Assembly: GCF_000143685.1 (NCBI RefSeq)
Contig: NC_014328.1
Span: 682,001-746,000 of the forward strand
Reading direction: 5' to 3'
Origin: Clostridium ljungdahlii DSM 13528
Lineage (GTDB): Bacteria > Bacillota > Clostridia > Clostridiales > Clostridiaceae
Length of the DNA: 64,000 nt
The notes beneath the pieces are model-generated. The model made no database searches. It was not told where the DNA came from and saw only the letters and a program-made list of their open reading frames with translations. The translations under genes were made by a program, and so were the position numbers. Positions 32,626-44,623 of this stretch are shown here, in pieces (position 1 is the first letter of the stretch; the number at the start of each line of letters is the position of its first letter).

Positions 32626-33531
32626 TTAATTGCCTCCTGTAAGCTTTATAAAATAATCTTCCAGGCTGTCCACTTTTAAACATATTTCATCTACAAGTAA
32701 ATCATTTGAAACTAAAGCTTTATTTATATTTGAAATTTCCTGAAGCTTTTCATAAACCCTAAAATTATTTTTTCCCCATATGACATAATCTTTTATTCCA
32801 AGTTTTTCTTCAAGGATGAAAGAAGCTTTTTTATCATTATTCACTTTGATATTTATATAATGTCTGTTTCTTCTTTGAAGTTCGTCATAGGATATTTCTT
32901 CTAGGAGCTCTCCTTTATGAATTATGCCTATCTTATTTGCCATCTGTTGAACTTCGCTTAATATATGACTTGATATTAAAAACGTAATACCTTGTTTTTT
33001 ACATAAGTCTATAATAAGTTCTCTTATTTCTTTAATTCCTATAGGATCAAGCCCATTAGTTGGTTCGTCCAATATTAAAAATTCAGGATGATGTAAAAGT
33101 GCCCTTGCAATTCCAAGCCTTTGTTTCATACCAAGTGAAAATTCTTTTACTTTTTTATTTTTAACATCACTTATACCTACTACTTTTAAGGTTTCATCTA
33201 TGCAATTCTTGCCCTGGACTCCCATCATCCGCCTGTGTATTTCCAAGTTTTCACCTGCTGTAAGATTTGGATAAAATCCTGGATATTCTATCATTGAACC
33301 TATTCTCTCCAGCACTTTTCTATTTGAAGTTTTCTCAGAAAAAAGTTCGATTTCTCCAGAAGTCGGTTTTATAAGTCCCATAATCATTCTTATGGTTGTA
33401 GTTTTTCCAGCACCATTTTGTCCAAGAAATCCATATATATCACCTTTTTTTATGTGTATATTCAAATTTTTAACTGCACAAAAGTGTTTAAATTCTTTTG
33501 TTAAATTGTAAGTTTTAAGAATGTCGTCCAT
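32626..33531 (-). CDS. ABC transporter ATP-binding protein (bacitracin / lantibiotic-resistance type)
   Basis: 301-aa ATPase. Walker A is GQNGAGKTT, the signature is SLGMKQ (BcrA-like) and Walker B is FLILDEPTNGLDP, followed by the ISSHILSE switch region. The C-terminal ~80 residues form the extra domain found in this group. ATG 33531 has GGAGG seven bases upstream; GTG 33534 is only four away. A terminator lies between this gene and the histidine kinase, so it may have its own promoter. Confidence 0.92.
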   Translation of the reverse strand: MDDILKTYNLTKEFKHFCAVKNLNIHIKKGDIYGFLGQNGAGKTTTIRMIMGLIKPTSGEIELFSEKTSNRKVLERIGSMIEYPGFYPNLTAGENLEIHRRMMGVQGKNCIDETLKVVGISDVKNKKVKEFSLGMKQRLGIARALLHHPEFLILDEPTNGLDPIGIKEIRELIIDLCKKQGITFLISSHILSEVQQMANKIGIIHKGELLEEISYDELQRRNRHYINIKVNNDKKASFILEEKLGIKDYVIWGKNNFRVYEKLQEISNINKALVSNDLLVDEICLKVDSLEDYFIKLTGGN

Positions 33532-33552
33532 CACGATACCTCCATTAACATT

Positions 33553-33594
33553 TAATAAAAAAGGACTATGTCTATAATATACAACATAATCCTT
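33553..33594 (-). terminator. Terminator or attenuator between the two-component genes and the exporter
   Basis: On the minus strand AAGGATTATGT pairs with ACATAGTCCTT (one G-U), followed by T6. It lies 20 bases after the kinase stop and about 20 bases before the ATPase start. It separates regulator from exporter transcription unless bypassed. Confidence 0.65.
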
Positions 33595-33614
33595 ACATGC
33601 TATTTAATAAGTTC

Positions 33615-34544
33615 TTACAATTTTCTTAAATTCTGCTTCAGCGTAAATTTAAATTCTGTTCTTTCAAAAGGAGTGCTGGATACAAAAATGTTTCCACCTA
33701 ATGATTCAACCAACTTTTTTACTATTGTAAGTCCCAATCCACTGCTTTTTAAATTTAACTTTCTGGATTTTTCTACGGTATACAATCTATCAAATACATA
33801 AGGCAAATCTTCTTTAGGTATTCCAGGTCCATTGTCCCATACGGAAATAAAAACATTATCATTGTCACAGCTTAAATCAATACCTATTTTAGTGGCATGT
33901 GAGCCGTACTTTAATGCATTATTTATGAGATTTGCTAAAATTCTGTTTAGTGATTTTTCATCTGCCACAGCATAAACATCATCTTTTTCAAACTTTAATT
34001 CAGGTTCAATATTTATCTTTTTAAATTCACTAAAGAAAAGTAATATGTTTTGTCTTACAATTTCACATATATTTATTTCTTTTACATCAAGTTTGAAGTC
34101 ATTTGAGTCCATCTTTGAAATTTCAAAAAATTCTTCTATCAAATTGTAGAGGTAAATTCCCTTACTGTAAGCTATTTTCATATAACGTTCTTTTTCAGCT
34201 AGTGTTAAGGTGGTATCATTTAACAGTAGTTCTATATACCCAAGGATTGATGTGAGTGGTGTTCTTAAATCATGTGATATATTTGATATCATCCTTTTAC
34301 GAGATTCTTCACTTGTATTACTTTTGTCCTGTACTTTTTGAAGCCTGTTTATCAACCTATTTATATTTATAATCAGTTTACTTAAAGTTCTTACATGAGT
34401 TTGTGTTCTTATCCTTTGATTCAAATTTCCATTTAATATTTGATCAATGACTATTGAAATATAATTTGCTTTTTTATAAAAGCTCATTAGTATAAGTATT
34501 AGAAAAATTATTATGAATATTAAAACGCAATTTAATATACTCAT
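33615..34544 (-). CDS. Sensor histidine kinase
   Basis: Membrane kinase with a single N-terminal hydrophobic segment and almost no extracellular part, then a HAMP-like linker. The phospho-acceptor box is ISNISHDLRTPLTSILGY, the N box LANLINNALKYG and the G boxes DNGPGI and SGLGLTIVK. Such short kinases often sense antibiotics through a partner transporter, which fits the ABC genes downstream (inference). ATG 34544 overlaps the regulator stop; GTG 34556 is an in-frame alternative. Confidence 0.92.
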   Translation of the reverse strand: MSILNCVLIFIIIFLILILMSFYKKANYISIVIDQILNGNLNQRIRTQTHVRTLSKLIININRLINRLQKVQDKSNTSEESRKRMISNISHDLRTPLTSILGYIELLLNDTTLTLAEKERYMKIAYSKGIYLYNLIEEFFEISKMDSNDFKLDVKEINICEIVRQNILLFFSEFKKINIEPELKFEKDDVYAVADEKSLNRILANLINNALKYGSHATKIGIDLSCDNDNVFISVWDNGPGIPKEDLPYVFDRLYTVEKSRKLNLKSSGLGLTIVKKLVESLGGNIFVSSTPFERTEFKFTLKQNLRKL

Positions 34545-34545
34545 A

Positions 34546-35235
34546 TTATTCACCAAGTTTATATCCTATTCCCCATACAGTAACTATGTATTTAGGGTTG
34601 TTTGGATTATCTTCAATTTTGTTCCTAAGCCTCTTAATATGTACCATTACAGTATTATCATCGTGCAAATAGTCATTTTCCCAAACTCCATTAAATATTT
34701 GTGCTTTTGTAAAAACTCTATCAGGATTTTTAAGAAAAAACTTTAGAAGCTCAAATTCCTTTGGAGTCAAGTTTAGTTCTTTGTCTTCTTTAAAGAACTT
34801 ATGATTCGAAGTATCTAATTTTAAAGATTTATATGTTAAAGTTGGATTTTTATCATGAACATTATTGTAGTATATATATCTTCTAAGCTGAGCTTTGACT
34901 CTAGCTGCAAGTTCTCTTGTGGAAAATGGTTTTATCATATAATCATCAGCACCCATGCTGAGCCCTATAACTCTATCGGTTTCTTCATTTTTAGCGGAAA
35001 GAATAATAACGGGTACAGTACTATTTTCTCGTATTTTTCTCAAAACTTCTATACCATCTATATAAGGAAGCATTAAATCTAGAATAATCAATTGAAAAGT
35101 ATTGTCGTATTTCTCAAGTGCATCTTTTCCGTCAAAAGCTTGTACTATATTATAATTTTCATTTTTTAAAGTATTATAGATTAAGTTGTTTATTTCTTCA
35201 TCATCCTCTATAACAAGTATTTTAGATATATTCAT
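34546..35235 (-). CDS. OmpR-family response regulator
   Basis: 229-aa two-domain regulator. The receiver has acidic residues at 10-12, the phospho-acceptor Asp in LIILDLMLPY (residue 53) and the conserved Lys in MIKPFSTREL. The C-terminal winged helix shows LTPKEFELLKFF and VHIKRLRNKIE. It is cotranscribed with the kinase, whose start overlaps its stop. ATG 35235 follows ACGAGGG. It probably controls the ABC exporter operon downstream. Confidence 0.94.
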   Translation of the reverse strand: MNISKILVIEDDEEINNLIYNTLKNENYNIVQAFDGKDALEKYDNTFQLIILDLMLPYIDGIEVLRKIRENSTVPVIILSAKNEETDRVIGLSMGADDYMIKPFSTRELAARVKAQLRRYIYYNNVHDKNPTLTYKSLKLDTSNHKFFKEDKELNLTPKEFELLKFFLKNPDRVFTKAQIFNGVWENDYLHDDNTVMVHIKRLRNKIEDNPNNPKYIVTVWGIGYKLGE

Positions 35236-35261
35236 TTGGATACCCTCGTTTCATTAATTTT

Positions 35262-35420
35262 GTCTGATGGCTAGCTACTGTAACACTCCCACGCACACAT
35301 CGAAAGCGACTATACCAAATCAAAGATTTGGAATATCTGCTTGCACACAGCGAAAGCGACTATCACCAAATCAGAGATTTGGGATATCTGCTTTTCCCAC
35401 TAAGTAATATTCATTGATAA
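35262..35420 (-). repeat. Structured intergenic repeat, copy 1 (with internal tandem duplication)
   Basis: It shares with copy 3 (50766-50873) the end blocks CTGATGGCTA..CTACTGTAA, ACTCCCACGC, CGACTAT, ATATCTGCTTTTCCCACT and TTCATTGATA. Within it a ~50-bp unit (CGAAAGCGACTAT...ATCTGCTT, 35301-35342 and 35351-35393) is repeated, each unit with a CCAAATC / GATTTGG stem. Confidence 0.8.
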
Positions 35421-35820
35421 TCCTACAATTATTATATAAAAAGAGGAATATGTTTTTCAATGATGTAGCGATTCAAAACAAAAATAAGTTTATCTAATGA
35501 TTATTAACAGGCTTCTCGGTATCTTTGATCTGATGATAGTTGCTTTTACAGAGTGCATGAGAGTATTAGAGAGGATAGTTAGCGGATAAACACTGTAATT
35601 AGGTTAAAATCAGTATAATCTCTACCGGGTGTATCTATGTGCGAAATATTAAGTATAAGAGGGAAATATTGATTATTTACAATATAATTTGTAGTATTTG
35701 AATATAAGACATCAGTGGTGTTATAAGAAATATGATAAGATTACATACGTTGCTTGAGCAGTTGATAAATGTTGCTTGAGAGCCGCGTAAATTTATATTT
35801 TGTTAGTAGAAAAAAAGATG
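35421..35820. other. Intergenic region upstream of rRNA operon 2
   Basis: AT-rich, no ORF of note. It contains repeat copy 2, a direct repeat GTTGCTTGAG near 35750 and 35772, and an isolated TATAAT near 35614 with no good -35. Confidence 0.5.
35518..35590 (+). repeat. Structured intergenic repeat, copy 2 (partial, diverged)
   Basis: Opposite orientation to copy 1. It covers ATCTTTGAT..TGATGATAG, GCTTT.ACAGAG, GAGTATTA.AG and GGATAAA in the same order as the minus strand of copy 3. Confidence 0.65.
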
Positions 35821-35849
35821 TTGACAAAATAAAAAAGACGTGATAAACT
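35821..35849 (+). promoter_or_regulatory. rRNA operon 2 promoter
   Basis: TTGACA (35821-35826), 17-bp spacer, TAAACT (35844-35849), matching the operon 1 promoter in both hexamers and spacing. The upstream sequence is less A/T-pure than in operon 1. Confidence 0.8.
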
Positions 35850-35982
35850 ATAAAAGCTGTCGAAGTGAGACGGCAAAATGATCTTTGAAAATTAAACAGA
35901 GGAAGATATAAGTACAACTTATTTAGAATAAACCAGCAATTCTTTTGAGCTGCGAGAGCAGCTAAAAAAGTAATTTCGTAAT

Positions 35983-36154
35983 TTGGTGTATTATGATCAG
36001 TGATAACTGAAAGTAATATACTAAAATTGATAGTAACGAGTACAGCGAGGAAAATGCTGAACGAGGAGCGGAACTTACTAACGTAATTGAGCACCGGAGT
36101 GAAGTATTTGACGAAGCTGGGCGAAGTTAATATCAATTTTCTATAGAGCCATAT
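35983..36154 (+). repeat. Extra segment in the rRNA operon 2 leader
   Basis: The two leaders match up to ...TTTCGTAAT (4839 / 35982) and again from AAACTTTTAAATTAAG. Operon 1 has about 15 bases between these points, operon 2 about 172. The extra part includes a segment bounded by inverted AAAATTGAT (36023-36031) and ATCAATTTT (36132-36140), with GC-richer purine blocks such as GAGGAGCGGAAC and GGGCGAAG. Confidence 0.8.
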
Positions 36155-36161
36155 AAACTTT

Positions 36162-37672
<1,511 letters not shown>

Positions 37673-37794
37673 TAGGGAGTCGAAAGATAGAGTATAATCT
37701 ATCTTATAAATTGATGGTTTAAGTAAGTTAGAAAATCTACTCTGTTTAATTTTGAAGGATCATAGATTCTTCAAAAATAGAATAAAAATATTTT

Positions 37795-37870
37795 GGGGGT
37801 ATAGCTCAGCTGGGAGAGCATCTGCCTTGCACGCAGAGGGTCAAGAGTTCGAATCTCTTTATCTCCACCA
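37795..37870 (+). tRNA. tRNA-Ala (anticodon TGC), operon 2
   Basis: Identical to the tRNA-Ala of operon 1, in the same spacer position. Confidence 0.97.
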
Positions 37871-37874
37871 TTTA

Positions 37875-37951
<77 letters not shown>

Positions 37952-38111
37952 AAGGTTTTCATTAGAAAACCATTTTCAATTTATAATGTAAATTGAAAAA
38001 TTGTCCTTTGAAAATTGCACAGTAAATAAGAAATAAAGTAAAGCTAAGGTTATAATATAACCTTTGTAGATGATACAAAGAAAATTACTAAAAGTAATTT
38101 TCAATAATAAA

Positions 38112-41001
<2,890 letters not shown>

Positions 41002-41116
41002 ATAAAAACGAAAGAAAAAAAGTTTACTGTGCAATTTTGAGAGGACAGAGTAATTTGAACTCTTAAAAGTTAATATATATGAAAATTGATAGAAATAGCA
41101 ATTTTCGTCAATAAGA

Positions 41117-41233
41117 TCTGGTGGTAATGACGTGAAGGTAACACCCCTTTCCATACCGAACAGGAAGGTTAAGCTTCAGGGTGCCGATGGTACTGCAGGG
41201 GAGGCCCTGTGGGAGAATAGGTCGCTGCCAGGT
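41117..41233 (+). rRNA. rrf: 5S ribosomal RNA (operon 2)
   Basis: 117 nt, 115 bases after the 23S, in the normal position. It differs from the 5S at 14107 by GG for CA and G for A in the arm after AAGCTTCA. The 23S-5S spacer has a GAAAATTG / CAATTTTC hairpin (41081-41105). Confidence 0.97.
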
Positions 41234-41247
41234 GAAAAAATTATTGT

Positions 41248-41322
41248 TCCGTGGTAGCTCAATGGTTGAGCATTCGGCTGTTAACCGAAGGGTTGGAGGT
41301 TCGAGCCCTCTCCACGGAGCCA
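41248..41322 (+). tRNA. tRNA-Asn (anticodon GTT)
   Basis: Complete 75-nt cloverleaf; TCCGTGG pairs with CCACGGA, the anticodon loop is CTGTTAA and GCCA ends the gene. It is the last gene of rRNA operon 2. Confidence 0.97.
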
Positions 41323-41367
41323 TTTTTTATTTTATAGATTAAAAACTAATAAATTTGAATATATGTG

Positions 41368-41400
41368 AAAGCAGATTAATAAAATTAATCTGCTTTATTT
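41368..41400 (+). terminator. rRNA operon 2 terminator
   Basis: AAAGCAGATTAAT (41368-41380) and ATTAATCTGCTTT (41384-41396) form a perfect 13-bp stem with a 3-nt loop. Confidence 0.8.
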
Positions 41401-41472
41401 ATGCTTTTGACATGGGTATAATCTTATTGCTGAAAGTCTGATACGGGAGATGTGTGGGCTATGCATACAAGA

Positions 41473-41501
41473 AAGGCTATTGGAGAATATCCAATAGCCT
41501 T
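41473..41501. terminator. Second hairpin between convergent units
   Basis: AAGGCTATTGGA and TCCAATAGCCTT form a perfect 12-bp stem with a 5-nt loop. It could end either operon 2 or the minus-strand EamA unit. The remaining gap to 41675 holds nothing I can name. Confidence 0.6.
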
Positions 41502-41675
41502 ATATTATCTAAGTCGTTAACTAACAAGTATCTTAAAGAAATAGATTTAGTTTCTGTATCTAAAGTATATTTATTAGTATACTAATTTCTTTTGAACCAC
41601 TATGTACTGAACTGTGTGGGAAATCTGCTAAATAAAATAATTATTCAACTCCTACTTGATTAGTGTATCCTATTA

Positions 41676-42590
41676 TTATGACTTTTTATTGTAAGATAAG
41701 ATTAAAACTGTACTTAAAATAAGTATACTTCCTATAATATCAAATATACCAAAAGGAGTGTGAAGCCATAGTATTGACACTGTAGTTGCAGACATAGGTT
41801 CTAAACAAGAAAGTAAACTTGTTTCTGAAGCTTTAATGTACCTTGTACTATCCAAATACCAATAGAAGGAAACAAGGGTTCCAAAAACAACTACAAAAGT
41901 AATTGCTAAAATTGAATCAGTAGAGTATTCTCCTTGTATTCTCCAAAAAGGATGAACGAAGCTAAAGAATATTCCACCTAAAAGCATTCCCCAACCAATT
42001 ACAATATCACACCCCCATCTTTTAATAATATATACAGGTTGAACTACATAAAATGCAGCAGCAAATGCTGATAAAACTCCCCAGAATAAAGCTAAGTTGG
42101 AGATGGCTAGGCTATGTATATTACCTCTAGTAATGAGTAAGAACGTACCTAATAAAGCCAGCAGGATTGATAATGTTTCCCTTAAGGTAGGAAGTTCTTT
42201 AGATTTAAAGGACACATAACATACAATTATTACTGGACTCAGATATTGAAGTATTGTAGCTGTAGCAGCATTCCCATATTTAATCGATGCAAAATAACCA
42301 TATTGTACGCCTATTAATCCTATGATACTAAAGAAAATTATGTTTCTCCTACCGTATTTAGATTTCCATATATTAAAGATTTTTTTACCATTCTTTAAGT
42401 ATAGAAATATAAGTAGGAGTGATCCTGACAGTAAAAGACGAATATCTACAAGCCATTCTGGACTAATATCTTTTTTTTGAAAAAGATATTGAGCTACAGG
42501 TCCTGAAACACCCCAAAGCATAGAAGCGGATACTACTAGTAGTATCCCTTTCATCCTTGAATTGTTTTTTAATGTAATTTGAGTATCCAT
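41676..42590 (-). CDS. EamA/DMT-family transporter
   Basis: 304-aa membrane protein with ten or so hydrophobic segments and two EamA repeats (SASMLWGVSGPVAQYLF; LSCLEPMSATTVSILWL). Substrate unknown; the family exports amino acids, drugs or metabolites. It is the last of three minus-strand genes, 21 bases after the MBL-fold gene, so it is likely in the same transcript as plsC. Confidence 0.9.
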   Translation of the reverse strand: MDTQITLKNNSRMKGILLVVSASMLWGVSGPVAQYLFQKKDISPEWLVDIRLLLSGSLLLIFLYLKNGKKIFNIWKSKYGRRNIIFFSIIGLIGVQYGYFASIKYGNAATATILQYLSPVIIVCYVSFKSKELPTLRETLSILLALLGTFLLITRGNIHSLAISNLALFWGVLSAFAAAFYVVQPVYIIKRWGCDIVIGWGMLLGGIFFSFVHPFWRIQGEYSTDSILAITFVVVFGTLVSFYWYLDSTRYIKASETSLLSCLEPMSATTVSILWLHTPFGIFDIIGSILILSTVLILSYNKKS

Positions 42591-42611
42591 TGCAATTCCT
42601 TTCTGTGATTG

Positions 42612-43472
42612 TTAGTCTTGTTTACTTATCTTAGTGCCATTACTAGTGAGAATGATTGTTCCACTTATATCGGTTCTATATATTTGTATATTTTTCTTTT
42701 TAAGTTTATTTATTGTCTTTTTATGTGGATGTCCATATTTATTATTTTTTCCGCAACTTATTACTGCTATTTTAGGATTAACTTTATCCAGAAATTGTTG
42801 TGAAGTGGAGCTTGAACTACCATGATGACCAACTTTTAGTACATCAGCTGATAGATCATAATTTTTATCTATCATTTCCATTTCACTTGTTTTTTCTGCA
42901 TCCCCTGTAAAAAGAAATTTGGTATTTCCATAAGTTAGTTTTAATACTACTGAATAATTATTTGTATCTGGATAACTCTTACTATTAGGTGCAAGTATTT
43001 CTGCAGTTGTATTTTTACCTAAGTCTAACTGTAATCCAGGAGTTGGAGCATCTATTTTCATATTTTTATTTTTTAATTGTTGAATCATATACTCAAAAGT
43101 TTTTGTATTAACTATTTTTTTAGGAGTATAAAACTTATTAACAGTGTATTTTTTTATTACATTTCCCATGCCACCTATGTGATCTTCATCAGGATGGGTT
43201 GCAATTACATAGTCAAGTTTTTTAATATTTTGTTTATTTAAATAAGACATCAATTTGTCTCTACTTTCATTTGGGCCAGCATCTATCAAAAGGTTTTTTC
43301 CATTTACTTGTATTAATTCACTATCTCCTTGTCCTACATCTATATAATGAACTTTAAGTCCACTGTAGTTGGAATTAGTATTTGAATTAGTATTATTTGT
43401 ACATCCTGACATTAGAAATATGAAAATAAATACGATTGATAGTATATTAAAGTATTTTTTTATAAATTTCAT
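42612..43472 (-). CDS. ComEC-like MBL-fold hydrolase, lipoprotein
   Basis: 286-aa metallo-beta-lactamase-fold protein like the C-terminal domain of ComEC, but as a stand-alone lipoprotein (lipobox MSGC). Visible: VHYIDVGQGDSELI, the metal motif THPDEDHIGG, TGDAE, and VGHHGSSSSTS. This family is usually annotated as a competence-protein-like hydrolase, and stand-alone exported forms are common in clostridia. Possible roles are extracellular nucleic-acid or phosphodiester hydrolysis; not established. It lies 27 bases after plsC. Confidence 0.9.
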   Translation of the reverse strand: MKFIKKYFNILSIVFIFIFLMSGCTNNTNSNTNSNYSGLKVHYIDVGQGDSELIQVNGKNLLIDAGPNESRDKLMSYLNKQNIKKLDYVIATHPDEDHIGGMGNVIKKYTVNKFYTPKKIVNTKTFEYMIQQLKNKNMKIDAPTPGLQLDLGKNTTAEILAPNSKSYPDTNNYSVVLKLTYGNTKFLFTGDAEKTSEMEMIDKNYDLSADVLKVGHHGSSSSTSQQFLDKVNPKIAVISCGKNNKYGHPHKKTINKLKKKNIQIYRTDISGTIILTSNGTKISKQD

Positions 43473-43499
43473 TCAGTGTCCTCCTTTATGAATCCTATA

Positions 43500-44225
43500 T
43501 TAATTTTCTAAATAAATATGTTTACTTATTTCTGATTTTATGTTATCTGCTAAAGATTCTCTCTCTTCTCTCGAAAGAGAATCTGTATAAATTGGCTTAC
43601 ATATAGTTATATTTACATTTGCAGATTTTATCATAGAATGAGCATTTCCCTCTCTTAGTTTATAACTTCCATCTATAGCAATTGGAACTATAGGTACTTT
43701 AGATTTTAAAGCCAGTTTTAAACTTCCCTTTTTAAATTCTCCTATTCTAGGGCCTTTACTTCTGGTGCCTTCAGGAAATATTACCATACTATGTCCATTA
43801 TTTAATAGTTCACTACCTTTATTTATAGATTTTATTGATTCTCTTATATCATTTCTATTTATAAAAATACAATTAATTTGTTTCATCCAGTAAGAAACTA
43901 ATTTGAACTTCGTTAGTTCTTTTTTAGCTATAAATCCTACAGTCCTGTCTAAAGAAGATAGTATTATAGGTATATCTAAAAAACCTTGATGGTTTGAAAC
44001 AAAAAGGCAGGGAACCTGTGGAATGTTTTCTGTACCGGTTACTTTTACAGATGCATTTATAAGCTTTAATATAAAATTAGACCATTTTTTCACAGCTATA
44101 TATATATAATTTTCAGCTTCTTTTTCAGAACCACTTTTTCTAATTCTGTCTAACTTCAATTTTTTAACTAATGAATAGACCATGTACAAGAAAAAAACTA
44201 CATAAAATAAAAAAGTTTTTAACAT
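43500..44225 (-). CDS. plsC: 1-acyl-sn-glycerol-3-phosphate acyltransferase
   Basis: Membrane-bound enzyme that acylates lysophosphatidate to phosphatidate in phospholipid synthesis. HX4D motif in VSNHQGFLD, the substrate motif FPEGTRSKGP and the IVPIAIDGS strand are all present. 241 aa with an N-terminal hydrophobic segment; ATG 44225 after AAGGAGGA. It is the first gene of a three-gene minus-strand unit. Confidence 0.93.
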   Translation of the reverse strand: MLKTFLFYVVFFLYMVYSLVKKLKLDRIRKSGSEKEAENYIYIAVKKWSNFILKLINASVKVTGTENIPQVPCLFVSNHQGFLDIPIILSSLDRTVGFIAKKELTKFKLVSYWMKQINCIFINRNDIRESIKSINKGSELLNNGHSMVIFPEGTRSKGPRIGEFKKGSLKLALKSKVPIVPIAIDGSYKLREGNAHSMIKSANVNITICKPIYTDSLSREERESLADNIKSEISKHIYLEN

Positions 44226-44279
44226 AAAATTATTCCTCCTTGAAAATTCTAATTATGAGTTCATGATAATACAACATTT

Positions 44280-44288
44280 ATTATAACA
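44280..44288 (-). promoter_or_regulatory. Candidate plsC promoter
   Basis: On the minus strand TGTTATAAT (44288-44280) forms an extended -10 about 55 bases before plsC. A convincing -35 is not visible. Confidence 0.45.
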
Positions 44289-44407
44289 TATACAGTACTT
44301 CAAATTAGTATAGAGCCAATATTTGATTTAAAAATCCTATTATGTATTATAAAAGACCCATAATGAATACGTTACATAAAATTGCGTCAAAAATAACAAA
44401 TAAATAT
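44289..44407. other. Intergenic region between divergent plsC and Re-citrate synthase units
   Basis: AT-rich with no ORF. It is flanked by the plsC promoter and the citrate-operon promoter; nothing else recognised. Confidence 0.5.
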
Positions 44408-44436
44408 TTGCTTATCAATAATAAAAGTGATACAAT
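44408..44436 (+). promoter_or_regulatory. Promoter of the citrate-synthase operon
   Basis: TTGCTT (44408-44413), 17-bp spacer, TACAAT (44431-44436). It directly precedes the palindrome at 44436-44488. Confidence 0.7.
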
Positions 44437-44488
44437 ATAAGCATATTTATTATAGAAATGGTACTAATAAGCCATGAATATGCTTATA
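44436..44488 (+). promoter_or_regulatory. Palindrome at the transcription start of the citrate-synthase operon
   Basis: TATAAGCATATT (44436-44447) and AATATGCTTATA (44477-44488) are exact 12-bp complements; within the loop ATGG pairs with CCAT. It lies over the expected start site. It could be an operator or a leader hairpin; the spacing of 41 bases between arm starts is about four helical turns. Confidence 0.55.
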
Positions 44489-44623
44489 AATATTCAAAAA
44501 CAGTACATAAATATAGATTACAAAAAATAAACGCAAAATTCATATATGAAATATAATGTATAAAATAATTCAAAAAGCCATTTTAAAAGATAGGTCCAAT
44601 ATTAATCCGAGGAGATGAATTAA

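Noticed and set aside
29842..35235. Complete lantibiotic biosynthesis locus
   Set aside because: No precursor peptide, LanB/C/M or dedicated protease-exporter was found nearby; only resistance-type genes are present.
35301..35393. Possible CRISPR array from 50-bp repeating units with inner palindromes
   Set aside because: Only two units, no spacers of uniform length and no cas genes; it is the inner part of an intergenic repeat.
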